A stretch of DNA of 36,426 nucleotides from positions 1-36,426 of the IMG/VR virus record IMGVR_UViG_3300034094_000020, one strand, 5' to 3'. The notes under the pieces are model-generated. The model was given only the letters and a program-made list of their open reading frames with translations, did not search any database and was not told where the DNA came from. This document shows, one piece after another, positions 29,410 to 36,426 of the stretch; positions within the stretch are counted from its first letter, which is position 1; each line of letters begins with the position of its first letter. This stretch comes from a virus. Both the position numbers and the translations under genes were made by a program.

Positions 29410-31608
29410 CTACGCCCCCAAGATGTCTACGGGGTTCGCGCCAATGGCAATGAGAGCCCGGCGAATTTCTTCAAGCTTCGCCAGCTGCTCTCGCTGTTGA
29501 GCAATCGCAGGATCTTCGCGGCCCGTGGCCAGCCCGAGGAACTGGGCGATGCCTTGCTGCGAGCGAATGTCGCTCACCTCCAGGGCACGGTTTGCAGGGC
29601 GTCGCAGCTCGGCGTCGATGTTGCGGCGGATCTCGATTCCTTCCGCAGCCAGATTCCGCAACGCTTCGCGAGCCTCGCCGCCGTCAATCAGTTTTTCGTT
29701 GAACGCTTGCCGCACCGCCTTGAACTGGTCGGCCACAGACGCGGCCGGCTTAAGGATTTTTTGATCGACGCCGAGCTCTTGCAACCTCTGGTCGCGGGCC
29801 TGCTGCTGCACGGTTTGGCGAGCCGCCTGGGCCAGCCGCAATCGCTCTTCTGCGGCCAGGATTCCGGCGATGTCGAACTGCCGTTCGGCCTGTGCCAACG
29901 CCGCTCTGGCGTTCCGTTCTTCATCGAGGATCGCCAGCCGGTCGTTGTCGGCCTTGAGTCGGGCTTGCTCAGCGCCGCTCAGTCCTTGCGTGGACAGCTC
30001 GGCCACGCGCTTGCGCGTCTCTTCTGCCAACTTGCTTGCCGCATCTGCCGCTGCCTTAGCGGCATCGGCGTCACGCTTGCGAGCAGATGTCAGCCCGCCA
30101 ATGGTGTCCACGAGCGACCGGGCGGTGCGGTCTACCTGCTGCAAGTTCTGATAAAAATCAATTGCGTCAGGCGACAGTCCCTCAGCAACTGTTTTGAGTT
30201 GGTTGAATTGATCCAGAATCTTGGTGGGCACTTGATCGAGGCCGCCGAGATCCTTGGCCAACGCCACGATGGCACTGCGAGCCTCGCTGAGCGAGCCCTC
30301 GGCGAACTCTCGGATACTGATGTTGGCAGGGACGTTCAGCGACTTTTTGACTTGTTCGCCTAGGTTGAAGGCGGCAACGCCCGCGCCTTCAGTGTCGGCG
30401 GCGAACTGCTGCATGGCCTTGCTGGCGTCCTTGACGCCAGCCTGCACAACGACGCTGCTGGTGTCAGCTGCAACAGACCATTCGACTAGCTTGCCGGCCG
30501 CCAGGCCCAGCACGACCACCAATGCACCAAGGCCCGTCGATGCCAGCGTTGCGCGGATGGCGACGCCGAGACTCGCCGTGGCTGCCGCAGCGGTGCCGGC
30601 GGAAGTGGCGTATGCAATCGCCGCTCGTGCGGACGCGACAAAAACCGTCGCCAGATTTGTCAGCGCCGTGCCGATAGCCTGCCGGTTGATGAACGCGAGC
30701 GCAGCGCCAATCGACGGCAGCAGGTTGGAAGCCAGCGGCAAGGCGGCCCGAGCCACTGCCGACAGAGTGACCGCAAGGTCCGACAACAAACTCTCAACGT
30801 TACGTGCTGCCGCTGTCACATCGATTTGCTGCACGAACCGCACAAACTCTTGAGCACCTTTTGTCAATGCCGGATTTAGTTCAGCAATAACCAGTCCTGC
30901 AAGCTCGCTCAGGGATTGCGACGCCAGTCCAAAGGCATCGTTGACTTCCTCGACCTTGCTGGCGTCGGTGTCGTTAAGCGTCCTTGCGAATCCGCCGAAG
31001 AATTCCTGCGCCCGTTGCAAGTTGTCCGGCAACTCGCGGAACGTCGGCAGGAGCTCGGCACCCGCTCCCCCGAAGATGGCAACCGCCGCAGCTGCACGCT
31101 GGGCCGGGTTTTGAATGGCCGTGATCGCAGAGGCAATAGACGAGAACTGCTGCACGCTCGTCTGCGTGGCCAAGTCCTGCACGCTCAGGCCCAGCCCAGC
31201 GAGAGCGGCGCGAGCTTCCTTGCTGCCAGCGCCGGCCCGCGCGATCGTCACCTGGGCCCGCGTGAACGCTTTGGCCAGAGCCTCGCTCGAGGCACCAGAC
31301 AGATCGGCGGCGACCTGCAGGTTTCGCAGATCTTGAAACGACACGCCCAGGCTTCGCGACAACTTGACCGTGGCGTCGATGCTATTTGCCGCACCGCTCG
31401 TAAACGCCGAAAAGGTGTTGGCGATCGACGAGATGCCGCTGATAAACGCCCGAGAAATCTCAATCGTCTTGAGCGTCGAAACGTCACGCGCCGTTTGCTT
31501 CGCCGCATACCCGAGCTTCTGCAGCTCGACCACGCCGGCGTTGATGCCCTGGGCCATGCCCGTGGCAGACGCCGACAACTGAAACGCTATGCCAAGTCTC
31601 GATGCCAT
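29410..31608 (-). CDS. Tail tape measure protein
   Basis: 732 residues, the largest product. It opens MASRLGIAFQLSASATGMAQ and has long helical stretches with coiled-coil character (residues 1-200 and 480-640) around a hydrophobic, Ala-rich middle with several membrane-like helices (LPLASNLLPSIGAALAFI; TGLGALVVVLGLAAGKLVEW). Using the usual 1.5 angstrom per residue the tail would be about 110 nm, a siphovirus tail without sheath genes. It ejects ahead of DNA into the host. Confidence 0.92.
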   Translation of the reverse strand: MASRLGIAFQLSASATGMAQGINAGVVELQKLGYAAKQTARDVSTLKTIEISRAFISGISSIANTFSAFTSGAANSIDATVKLSRSLGVSFQDLRNLQVAADLSGASSEALAKAFTRAQVTIARAGAGSKEARAALAGLGLSVQDLATQTSVQQFSSIASAITAIQNPAQRAAAAVAIFGGAGAELLPTFRELPDNLQRAQEFFGGFARTLNDTDASKVEEVNDAFGLASQSLSELAGLVIAELNPALTKGAQEFVRFVQQIDVTAAARNVESLLSDLAVTLSAVARAALPLASNLLPSIGAALAFINRQAIGTALTNLATVFVASARAAIAYATSAGTAAAATASLGVAIRATLASTGLGALVVVLGLAAGKLVEWSVAADTSSVVVQAGVKDASKAMQQFAADTEGAGVAAFNLGEQVKKSLNVPANISIREFAEGSLSEARSAIVALAKDLGGLDQVPTKILDQFNQLKTVAEGLSPDAIDFYQNLQQVDRTARSLVDTIGGLTSARKRDADAAKAAADAASKLAEETRKRVAELSTQGLSGAEQARLKADNDRLAILDEERNARAALAQAERQFDIAGILAAEERLRLAQAARQTVQQQARDQRLQELGVDQKILKPAASVADQFKAVRQAFNEKLIDGGEAREALRNLAAEGIEIRRNIDAELRRPANRALEVSDIRSQQGIAQFLGLATGREDPAIAQQREQLAKLEEIRRALIAIGANPVDILGA

Positions 31609-31611
31609 CGG

Positions 31612-31917
31612 TCATTTCTGGGCCAGGTCGGCCGCCATTCGTTTGAGTGTTTCTGCGATCTGCGTCGGGTGCTGCGGTGCGTTGCCTTCCACGGGAATAA
31701 AGTCGGCCGGCTCTGGTGGCTTCTTGCAGTGCGGTGCCAAGGCCGCCCACGCCAGCCACCCCGTTTGCGTCCAAGGATTGTCGAGCGGTCGAAACCAGCG
31801 GCTGTAGGCAATCCATTGCGAGAACTCGCGGGAGTCCATCGCGTCAATTTCCGCCACCGTTTTCTTGAGGTGCGAGGCCAGGTCGAACTTAAACCGCAAG
31901 CTCGGCCTGGCGTTCAT
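31612..31917 (-). CDS. Second tail assembly chaperone ORF (gpT-like), possibly expressed by frameshift
   Basis: 101 residues if started at the ATG at 31915-31917, which overlaps the previous stop (ATGA). It contains MDSREFSQWIAYSRW and a short C-terminal helix, the pattern of phage tail assembly protein T. In lambda-like phages this ORF is read as a C-terminal extension of the first chaperone by a -1 frameshift. Here the -1 frame is open back across the overlap, through GCGGGGGAATGA at about 31914-31925. Both routes are possible. Confidence 0.7.
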   Translation of the reverse strand: MNARPSLRFKFDLASHLKKTVAEIDAMDSREFSQWIAYSRWFRPLDNPWTQTGWLAWAALAPHCKKPPEPADFIPVEGNAPQHPTQIAETLKRMAADLAQK

Positions 31918-32267
31918 TCCCCCGCTAGCTTCGTGATCTCCTCCTCGGTCAGTGCGTTGTGCTTGAGCGCCGCTTTCCACAGCCCGTGCATCTCGTCCAC
32001 GCTGCGACGCTTGAGGGCCTCAACTCCCTCGGTGCCGGGAAACAGCAGCACGCCATGTTCGTCGCAGATGCAGCGAGCCAGAAGCTCCGAGCGAAAGTCG
32101 GGGATGACAGGCACAGATTGCGACTGCGCGTCGAGCAGCTTTACTTCGTAGCTGTCACGATCGCCGACCGTCATCAGCCGGATGCACACTTCGCCACCAA
32201 ACGCAGGCACGCGAATAATCTTGGCGTCGTGTGCGGAATCAATTTGGTCCCTGGTCAGCACTGGCAT
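31914..32267 (-). CDS. Tail assembly chaperone (gpG-like)
   Basis: 117 residues starting MPVLTRDQIDSAHDAKIIRV. It has the small mixed fold of phage tail assembly chaperones (CIRLMTVGDRDSYEVKLLDA; CDEHGVLLFPGTEGVEALKR) and ends LTEEEITKLAGE. Its position between the tail-tube genes and the tape measure is diagnostic. The last codons contain a run of five G where a -1 slip would join it to the next ORF. Confidence 0.8.
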   Translation of the reverse strand: MPVLTRDQIDSAHDAKIIRVPAFGGEVCIRLMTVGDRDSYEVKLLDAQSQSVPVIPDFRSELLARCICDEHGVLLFPGTEGVEALKRRSVDEMHGLWKAALKHNALTEEEITKLAGE

Positions 32268-32271
32268 GGAA

Positions 32272-32589
32272 TCAATCCTCGAAGATGTCGAACTCCACGG
32301 CGGTGCGAGTCACGCCGTTCACTTCGGCAGACGCACCTACAGATTTCAATAATGCCTTTATTGTCAAGCCAACGCCGCCGCCCGTGATGGTGAGCGTGTT
32401 GCGTTGGCCGATGTTGGCAATCGTCGGCGTCGCGCCTAGCGCGACCATCGACACGCTGCCGTGCGAGAAGTTGAACAGCCCCGCACCGCGCAGGACGTTC
32501 TCGCCGCCGTACGTCCACGAAAGATCTACGACCTCGGTAAACGCAACTGAGCCCCAGGTCGCGGCTATCCCAGTCGAGTACGTGGCCAC
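32272..32589 (-). CDS. Tail tube-like protein 2
   Basis: 105 residues from a GTG at 32587-32589 with GGAGG upstream. It is beta-rich (EVVDLSWTYGGENVLRGAGL; VSMVALGATPTIANIGQRNT) and ends VTRTAVEFDIFED. The ending and the LTITGG phrase are shared with the next protein (VIRGSAEFQLA), suggesting related folds. It lies just before the chaperone genes, as major tail proteins do. It may be the second subunit or a minor tail tube component. Confidence 0.7.
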   Translation of the reverse strand: MATYSTGIAATWGSVAFTEVVDLSWTYGGENVLRGAGLFNFSHGSVSMVALGATPTIANIGQRNTLTITGGGVGLTIKALLKSVGASAEVNGVTRTAVEFDIFED

Positions 32590-32604
32590 GGAAACCTCCG
32601 TGGC

Positions 32605-32982
32605 TCAAGCCAACTGGAACTCAGCCGAGCCCCGGATCACGTCGTTGACGGACAGCGTCACCGCCGAGCTGTTGCAGGTCGCGGTGCCAGACACGGAAAT
32701 GCCGCCCGTGATCGTCAGCGTGCCGCTGGCGTTTTGAGCGATGGCGTTCGTGCCAATGTACTCAATGCTTACGGTCTTGCCCGTGTCGCCGCCCTGCGTT
32801 CCAACCAGCGGACGCGCAAGACTTTTGACGCTCTCGCCGGTCGTCTGGCCGAGGTGCGAAATGTCGATGTTGTCCGCGCCGCCGCCAGTCGCTCCGAGCG
32901 TGTATGTGATGCTGGTGACAGTAAAGGTCGTGCCACCGAAAGCGAACGTCGTGCCGGAACTACCATGCGGCGTCGTGGCCAT
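32605..32982 (-). CDS. Tail tube-like protein 1 (probable major tail protein)
   Basis: 125 residues, ATG at 32980-32982 with AGGAGA upstream. It begins MATTPHGSSGTTFAFGGTTF and contains NIDISHLGQTTGESVKSLAR, like the D-loop region of siphovirus tail tube proteins, then LTITGGISVSGTATCNSSAV. Its place after the tail terminator gene fits the major tail protein. The pair with the next, related protein is unusual. Confidence 0.8.
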   Translation of the reverse strand: MATTPHGSSGTTFAFGGTTFTVTSITYTLGATGGGADNIDISHLGQTTGESVKSLARPLVGTQGGDTGKTVSIEYIGTNAIAQNASGTLTITGGISVSGTATCNSSAVTLSVNDVIRGSAEFQLA

Positions 32983-32985
32983 GTA

Positions 32986-33396
32986 TCAACTCTCCTGCCA
33001 GCGGATGTCGTAGGATTGCGTGATCTGATACGCCGGCGGCATTTCGGCCCCGCCGAGTGAAACAAAGTCGTCGCTCTCGTTTTCTAGCGACACTTGATCC
33101 ACTACCGTATTGTCCGCCGTCCCGCCGTACCCATCCAGAACCTTCCGCATGGCGTCGGCCACCGAACGAGCCTGGTCGTAGGTGGTTCCGAAGACGTTGT
33201 ATTCCAGCGTCACCCGAGGCACGCCCATGGGGTTGCCGAGCGTCTGCTCCCGTTGGATGCCCGTGCGACGCCAGGTCACGAACGGCAGCGAGGCGGAAGC
33301 CGGGGCCAGCACGGGGTAGATCCGGGTGCCCACGAGCGACGTGACGGCAGTGGTGCCAACGAGGGCGGTGCGGAGAACCGCTTCCGGGGATTTCAT
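32986..33396 (-). CDS. Tail terminator protein (DUF3168-like)
   Basis: 136 residues. MKSPEAVLRTALVGTTAVTS, then LVGTRIYPVLAPASASLPFV with TWRRTGIQREQTL, is the DUF3168/gpU-like pattern of tail terminators, which cap the tail tube and join the head. The ATG at 33394-33396 overlaps the stop of the previous gene (ATGA). Confidence 0.88.
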   Translation of the reverse strand: MKSPEAVLRTALVGTTAVTSLVGTRIYPVLAPASASLPFVTWRRTGIQREQTLGNPMGVPRVTLEYNVFGTTYDQARSVADAMRKVLDGYGGTADNTVVDQVSLENESDDFVSLGGAEMPPAYQITQSYDIRWQES

Positions 33397-34181
33397 AGGC
33401 CGAAGTCTCCGTATTTCTTCTGCGTCGCCCGGATGGCCGCCTGCAGCGACTTCCGTATCTCAATGTCGAGGATGCTCTGCATTTGGCCCTGCGTGGCCTG
33501 GAAAGCCCGCGTCAGTGGCCGGCGCGCCGGGCTGCCACGGACTTGGCCGGTGGCGATGAAGTCCACCGGGTAGCGACGTTGCCCAGGCCGGAAGAACGGG
33601 CCTCGCGTCTTGAACGACGACAGCACGCCGCTACGGTTGTCGGAAACCTTCTGTCGGTATTCCAGTCTTGTGCGAATTCGGCCGCCCAAAATCACGCGAC
33701 CGCGCCGAATAGTTTTAGTTTTAAAGCCCGGCGTCCTGGCCTTCGTGCCGTACTCCACGAGGTGCGAGTGATAGGCCCTGTTGGGGCCCTTGAGTACCGT
33801 GCCGCCAACGAAGGCTGGCGTGGCACCCTTCTGGCTCTTGCTGTTGACCGGACGCCGGAAGCCCACGACCACGACGCCAATGGGCAGGTTGGCACGGTTG
33901 TTCGTGTATTTGCGTTTGGCTCTGGTGACGCTGGCCAGCAGGTTGCCAGTTACCTCGCCAAGCGCGGCCACGTTTCGCCGCAGAGCCTCTTGGCCGGGCT
34001 TTGCCGCACGCTCCAGGGCCCGCAGCTGAAACTTGGTGCTGATCTCTCGTGGCAGTTTCTTGAGCTCGGCCACGATGTCAGCCAGCGGCTCAACCGCGAA
34101 CAGGGCCTTGGCTTTCTTGCCACGCCCCAGCGCCAACTTGATGAGCGGCCTGTCGGTGCCGCCGGCAAACACGTTCGCCAT
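33393..34181 (-). CDS. HK97 gp10-like tail completion protein, enlarged
   Basis: 262 residues from the ATG at 34179-34181, sharing one base with the preceding stop (TAATG). It has the helix VAELKKLPREISTKFQLRAL, then LERAAKPGQEALRRNV of gp10-like proteins and a C-terminal region PARRPLTRAFQATQGQM. A basic insert (LPIGVVVVGFRRPVNSKSQK to RRGRVILGGRIRTRLEYRQK) makes it about twice as long as HK97 gp10. It helps join head and tail. Confidence 0.82.
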   Translation of the reverse strand: MANVFAGGTDRPLIKLALGRGKKAKALFAVEPLADIVAELKKLPREISTKFQLRALERAAKPGQEALRRNVAALGEVTGNLLASVTRAKRKYTNNRANLPIGVVVVGFRRPVNSKSQKGATPAFVGGTVLKGPNRAYHSHLVEYGTKARTPGFKTKTIRRGRVILGGRIRTRLEYRQKVSDNRSGVLSSFKTRGPFFRPGQRRYPVDFIATGQVRGSPARRPLTRAFQATQGQMQSILDIEIRKSLQAAIRATQKKYGDFGL

Positions 34182-34501
34182 TAGGGCACCGTTTCCTGGC
34201 AGATAATCTCGTGCTCGCTGCGGTTGCCTCGCTCGAGGAGGCTCACGATGTCCAGCGTGCGGTTGCGCCACGACAGCCGCATGTTCTGCGTCAGGCCCGG
34301 CAGGTAGCGAAGCCGCACACGGTGGGTCACGGCGATCTCCTGCTGGCCCAGGCCCAGCGACTCGCGGGCCGTCACGCCCTCCACGCTCGCCCACACGGCC
34401 GACGAGTTGCTCCACGTCAGGACTTGCTCGCCGAGCGAATTGGTGGCACCGCTGGCGATCTGCACCGTCACTCGCTCGCGGAGCTTGCCAGCGTCAATCA
34501 T
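34181..34501 (-). CDS. Head-tail adaptor (phage head-tail joining protein)
   Basis: 106 residues starting MIDAGKLRERVTVQIASGAT, followed by VWASVEGVTARESLGLGQQE, HRVRLRYLPGLTQNMRLSWR and LDIVSL: the complete pattern of the SPP1 gp16/HK97 gp7-type stopper family. It closes the portal channel after packaging. The ATG at 34499-34501 overlaps the preceding stop (ATGA). Confidence 0.92.
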   Translation of the reverse strand: MIDAGKLRERVTVQIASGATNSLGEQVLTWSNSSAVWASVEGVTARESLGLGQQEIAVTHRVRLRYLPGLTQNMRLSWRNRTLDIVSLLERGNRSEHEIICQETVP

Positions 34502-35091
34502 CGGTAGGAGCCCCACCGCTGGGAGTCGAGCAGGGCCTTGACGCCGTAGGGCACCTCGCCCACGCCCTGGCCCGTCGCCATTCGACGCTCGTAGAGCTCG
34601 GCCACCAGCATCAAGATGGCGTGCCGGATCGCCACGGGAACGCTCGAGCCGCTTGCCCCGTAGCCCGCCCACCACGTCACGGTGACGGCGTTGTAGTCGT
34701 CCAAGTTCGCCGGCCAGGTGCCGGCCCGCAGCTGCCGCACCACGCCGGGCGTGCTGTTGCGGTCCACCCGGTAGTTCGCCTCGGGCAGCGTCGTGGTGGA
34801 GTCGTCGCCCAGCGTGTACGTGACCACCACAGCGGTCGTTGTGCCGGCCGTAGCCATCGGCGGGCGTGGTAGCTCGATCTCGTACGGGAAGGCGTCCAGA
34901 CGCATCGTGAGACGCTGGTGGACGATTGTCCGGTCAAGATACTCCTCCACCCACTCACGGGCAGCCGTAATCAGCGTGCCGATGTAGGTGTCGTCCGTGC
35001 TCGTGTCCACGCGGCAGTGCGCCTTCGCCTCGGCAAGCGTCACGGGTTCGGCGACCGGGGCAGTGGCGACAGAGAGGCTGCGATACTTCAC
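34498..35091 (-). CDS. Head-tail connector (gp6-like adaptor)
   Basis: 197 residues from a GTG at 35089-35091. VTLAEAKAHCRVDTSTDDTY, IGTLITAAREWVEEYLDR and the C-terminal IRHAILMLVAELYERR are the helices of HK97 gp6-like ring adaptors. The middle beta part (PPMATAGTTTAVVVTYTLGD; LDDYNAVTVTWWAGYG) is typical of the longer members. It binds beneath the portal. It overlaps the stop of the small gene before it by four bases (GTGA). Confidence 0.92.
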   Translation of the reverse strand: MKYRSLSVATAPVAEPVTLAEAKAHCRVDTSTDDTYIGTLITAAREWVEEYLDRTIVHQRLTMRLDAFPYEIELPRPPMATAGTTTAVVVTYTLGDDSTTTLPEANYRVDRNSTPGVVRQLRAGTWPANLDDYNAVTVTWWAGYGASGSSVPVAIRHAILMLVAELYERRMATGQGVGEVPYGVKALLDSQRWGSYR

Positions 35092-35285
35092 GGCTTACGC
35101 TTTCGCTTCAAGGTGGCGTCGGCCCGCTCGACCACCGGCTCTAGGGCCGCCGTCTCGATTTCCTGCTGCGTCTCTTCGATAGCCAAGCCGCGTCTGATCC
35201 AGTCGTTCGCCATGCCATCGGGCACGTCGGGCAGCACCTGGCCACGTCGGTAGACGCGGTAGCTTTGGGTCATTCTTATTTTCAT
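35088..35285 (-). CDS. Small head protein, unknown
   Basis: 65 residues if read from the ATG at 35283-35285 (ATGA overlap with the preceding gene); the ATG at 35271-35273 is an alternative with GAGGA about 12 bases upstream. The sequence MTQSYRVYRRGQVLPDVPDG, then MANDWIRRGLAIEE is the kind found between capsid and connector genes in many phages (FI-like place). The C-terminus is basic. No function proven. Confidence 0.65.
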   Translation of the reverse strand: MKIRMTQSYRVYRRGQVLPDVPDGMANDWIRRGLAIEETQQEIETAALEPVVERADATLKRKRKP

Positions 35286-36022
35286 TCCTCGGGCACACTC
35301 CATGCAGTTTCGGGGCGTTTCAGCGTGTTGCAGAAGTCCGTCGAATACTGGTAGACGGGCGCGGCAAACTTCCGTCCCGGCCAGGTAATCATGTATTCCC
35401 CGTGGCCCAAGACGACGCGGGGCGTGACGAAGACGCGGTTGCCGCCGCCCTCGCGGAAGTTTTTCCAGAAGTAGATGTCGGCATCGAGCCGGCCGTCGTT
35501 CCACCCCCCGTCAGGGCCCGGCTTGGAATGAAACCAAGGCTTCGGCGTTCGCTTGAGGGCGGCCGTCGAGATCACGGTGCAGCCGAAGTGAATCGTGTCC
35601 ACCTCCTGCACGGGCTGGGCAAACCAGTCCATTGGCAGCGTCGTTTCGCCGTTCTTCGGCGGATTGTTGAGCGTGCCTTTGAGCGTCATCATCGGCCGCC
35701 CGTCTTCGCGTTTGCACTGCAGCCCGGTAAGGGCGTCGCACTGAAACGTCATTGCCAAGGCGAAGAGATGTTCAAGGTCTTCCTTGGTAAAAAATGAATC
35801 GTAATCGACGGCCAACAAATACTCACACTTGTCAATAAACTGTTCAAAGACACGTTCTTGGCATTGATCCCAAAATGCGCCAGACACTTTCGTGGGCCGG
35901 ATGCCCAGCGGCATGAGGGCTTGCGCCCAGGTGAAAAAGTTGTCGTTGAACCCCAGCCGAGGCATGGAGAAAACTGCCTCGACCCGGATGTCAACCTTCG
36001 ACCCGCCAACGGTGACTTGCAT
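35282..36022 (-). CDS. Glycosyltransferase-like protein inside the head module
   Basis: 246 residues from the ATG at 36020-36022 with TGAGGA upstream. The segment YLLAVDYDSFFTKEDLEHLF carries a DxD metal motif (DYD), preceded by FFTWAQALMPLGIRP. Later LDADIYFWKNFREGG and VVLGHGEYMITW complete a GT-A-like pattern. Position between capsid-decoration and connector genes suggests that a virion protein is its substrate. Family assignment is moderately sure; specificity unknown. Confidence 0.7.
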   Translation of the reverse strand: MQVTVGGSKVDIRVEAVFSMPRLGFNDNFFTWAQALMPLGIRPTKVSGAFWDQCQERVFEQFIDKCEYLLAVDYDSFFTKEDLEHLFALAMTFQCDALTGLQCKREDGRPMMTLKGTLNNPPKNGETTLPMDWFAQPVQEVDTIHFGCTVISTAALKRTPKPWFHSKPGPDGGWNDGRLDADIYFWKNFREGGGNRVFVTPRVVLGHGEYMITWPGRKFAAPVYQYSTDFCNTLKRPETAWSVPEE

Positions 36023-36032
36023 GGACGATCCT

Positions 36033-36072
36033 CAAAAGAGAACGGGCGGCCCACTCATCGTGAGCCGCCCGT
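36033..36072 (-). terminator. Rho-independent terminator after the decoration gene
   Basis: ACGGGCGGC (36042-36050) and GCCGCCCGT (36064-36072) are perfect 9-bp complements with a 13-base loop. On the minus strand the hairpin is followed by TTCTCTTTT. It lies between the decoration gene and the glycosyltransferase-like gene, so it would separate or attenuate expression of the abundant capsid proteins from the rest. Confidence 0.8.
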
Positions 36073-36096
36073 CTAGAATCGTCACTGTGTCAAGCG

Positions 36097-36426
36097 TCAG
36101 CCGGCCGTGTTGACCGACACGCCCTTTGTGGCGGCGTTGTACGGGGCCTCTTCAGCCCGCGACAGCCGAGCCGAAATCACGATCACCGCGTCGGTGTTTG
36201 GCGACGTTGCGACGGCCAGGTAACGCTTCTTGCCACGGCAGTCCACCTCAAGGCGGCTGATGGTCATGGTCGTGGACACCGTCTGGCCGGCGTAGGCCGC
36301 CGGCTTCATGTCGCCCGTGAACCCGGTCACGTTCTCGGTCGGCGAGCTCGTGTCGCCCTGCTTGAGCGTCAGCGTCTGGGCCACGCTCGAGGTGCTCGCC
36401 ACCGGGCCGTAGATCACGTCGATGCT
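36097..36426 (-). CDS. Probable head decoration protein, C-terminal part (runs off the right end)
   Basis: 109 residues are in frame from the right edge to the stop at 36097. The sequence continues the N-terminal part seen at 1-330: the shared region SIDVIYGPVASTSSVAQTLT, then DMKPAAYAGQTVSTTMTISR and LEVDCRGKKRYLAVA. It then ends TSPNTDAVIVISARLSRAEE and VNTAG. Joined through the repeat it gives one protein of about 145 residues. The variable segment reads DTSSPTEN here. The only alternative is a second tandem paralogue. Confidence 0.65.
   Translation of the reverse strand, partial: SIDVIYGPVASTSSVAQTLTLKQGDTSSPTENVTGFTGDMKPAAYAGQTVSTTMTISRLEVDCRGKKRYLAVATSPNTDAVIVISARLSRAEEAPYNAATKGVSVNTAG
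36208..36426. repeat. Imperfect terminal repeat, right copy
   Basis: Partner of 1-222. It is three bases shorter because one codon is missing in the variable block at about 36338-36354; otherwise one synonymous difference separates the copies. See the left copy for interpretation. Confidence 0.85.

Noticed and set aside
29410-34181. Myovirus-type contractile tail
   Set aside because: No sheath gene or baseplate wedge genes are visible; tail tube, chaperones and tape measure alone fit a siphovirus.

Overview
The window holds what looks like the complete genome of a temperate tailed phage (class Caudoviricetes, siphovirus type), about 36 kb and visibly GC-rich (roughly 60 percent by eye). Nearly all genes lie on the minus strand in long runs of stop/start overlaps (ATGA, GTGA, TAATG); only the integrase is on the plus strand. 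The first 222 bases recur, imperfectly, as the last 219 bases. The head genes at the left edge continue logically into the head-tail connector genes at the right edge, so the molecule is circular or terminally redundant and the coordinate origin falls inside one virion-protein gene.

Layout in the direction of minus-strand transcription. The early region (23391 to 15448) starts with a xis-like HTH gene and an operator-overlapped promoter. It continues with a RecT-type annealing protein, several small HTH proteins, a low-GC gene of unknown function, a DUF1376 replication protein whose gene carries a seven-copy 11-bp iteron array, a LexA-like DNA-binding domain, a DnaN-type sliding clamp, another HTH protein and an orphan DNA methyltransferase. 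Tiny membrane peptides sit among these genes. The middle region (15279 to 7053) encodes a secreted trypsin-like protease, a composite homing endonuclease, two glycosyltransferase-like proteins, small unknowns, a lysis-like cassette (membrane protein, papain-like peptidase, lipoprotein, two more membrane proteins), a LamG-like receptor or tail protein and a packaging HNH nuclease. The structural region runs from 6696 through the origin to 26096: homing-type HNH, TerS, TerL, portal, prohead protease, Com-like zinc ribbon, HK97 major capsid protein, a probable decoration protein (crossing the ends), a terminator, a third glycosyltransferase-like protein, connectors, tail terminator, two tail-tube-like proteins, tail assembly chaperones, tape measure and distal tail proteins. 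It ends with small zinc proteins, a metallophosphoesterase and a DUF6378 protein, which converge on the integrase.

Lifestyle: the tyrosine integrase, the xis-like gene and the operator-like repeats between them indicate lysogeny. Replication probably starts at the iteron array and uses the host replisome with the phage's own clamp. No muramidase, amidase or transglycosylase is recognisable, whereas peptidases of three catalytic types are present (cysteine, serine and a possible zinc enzyme). Lipobox and Sec-type signal peptides point to a diderm host. A planctomycete host is my guess from gene content and style; nothing in the sequence proves it.
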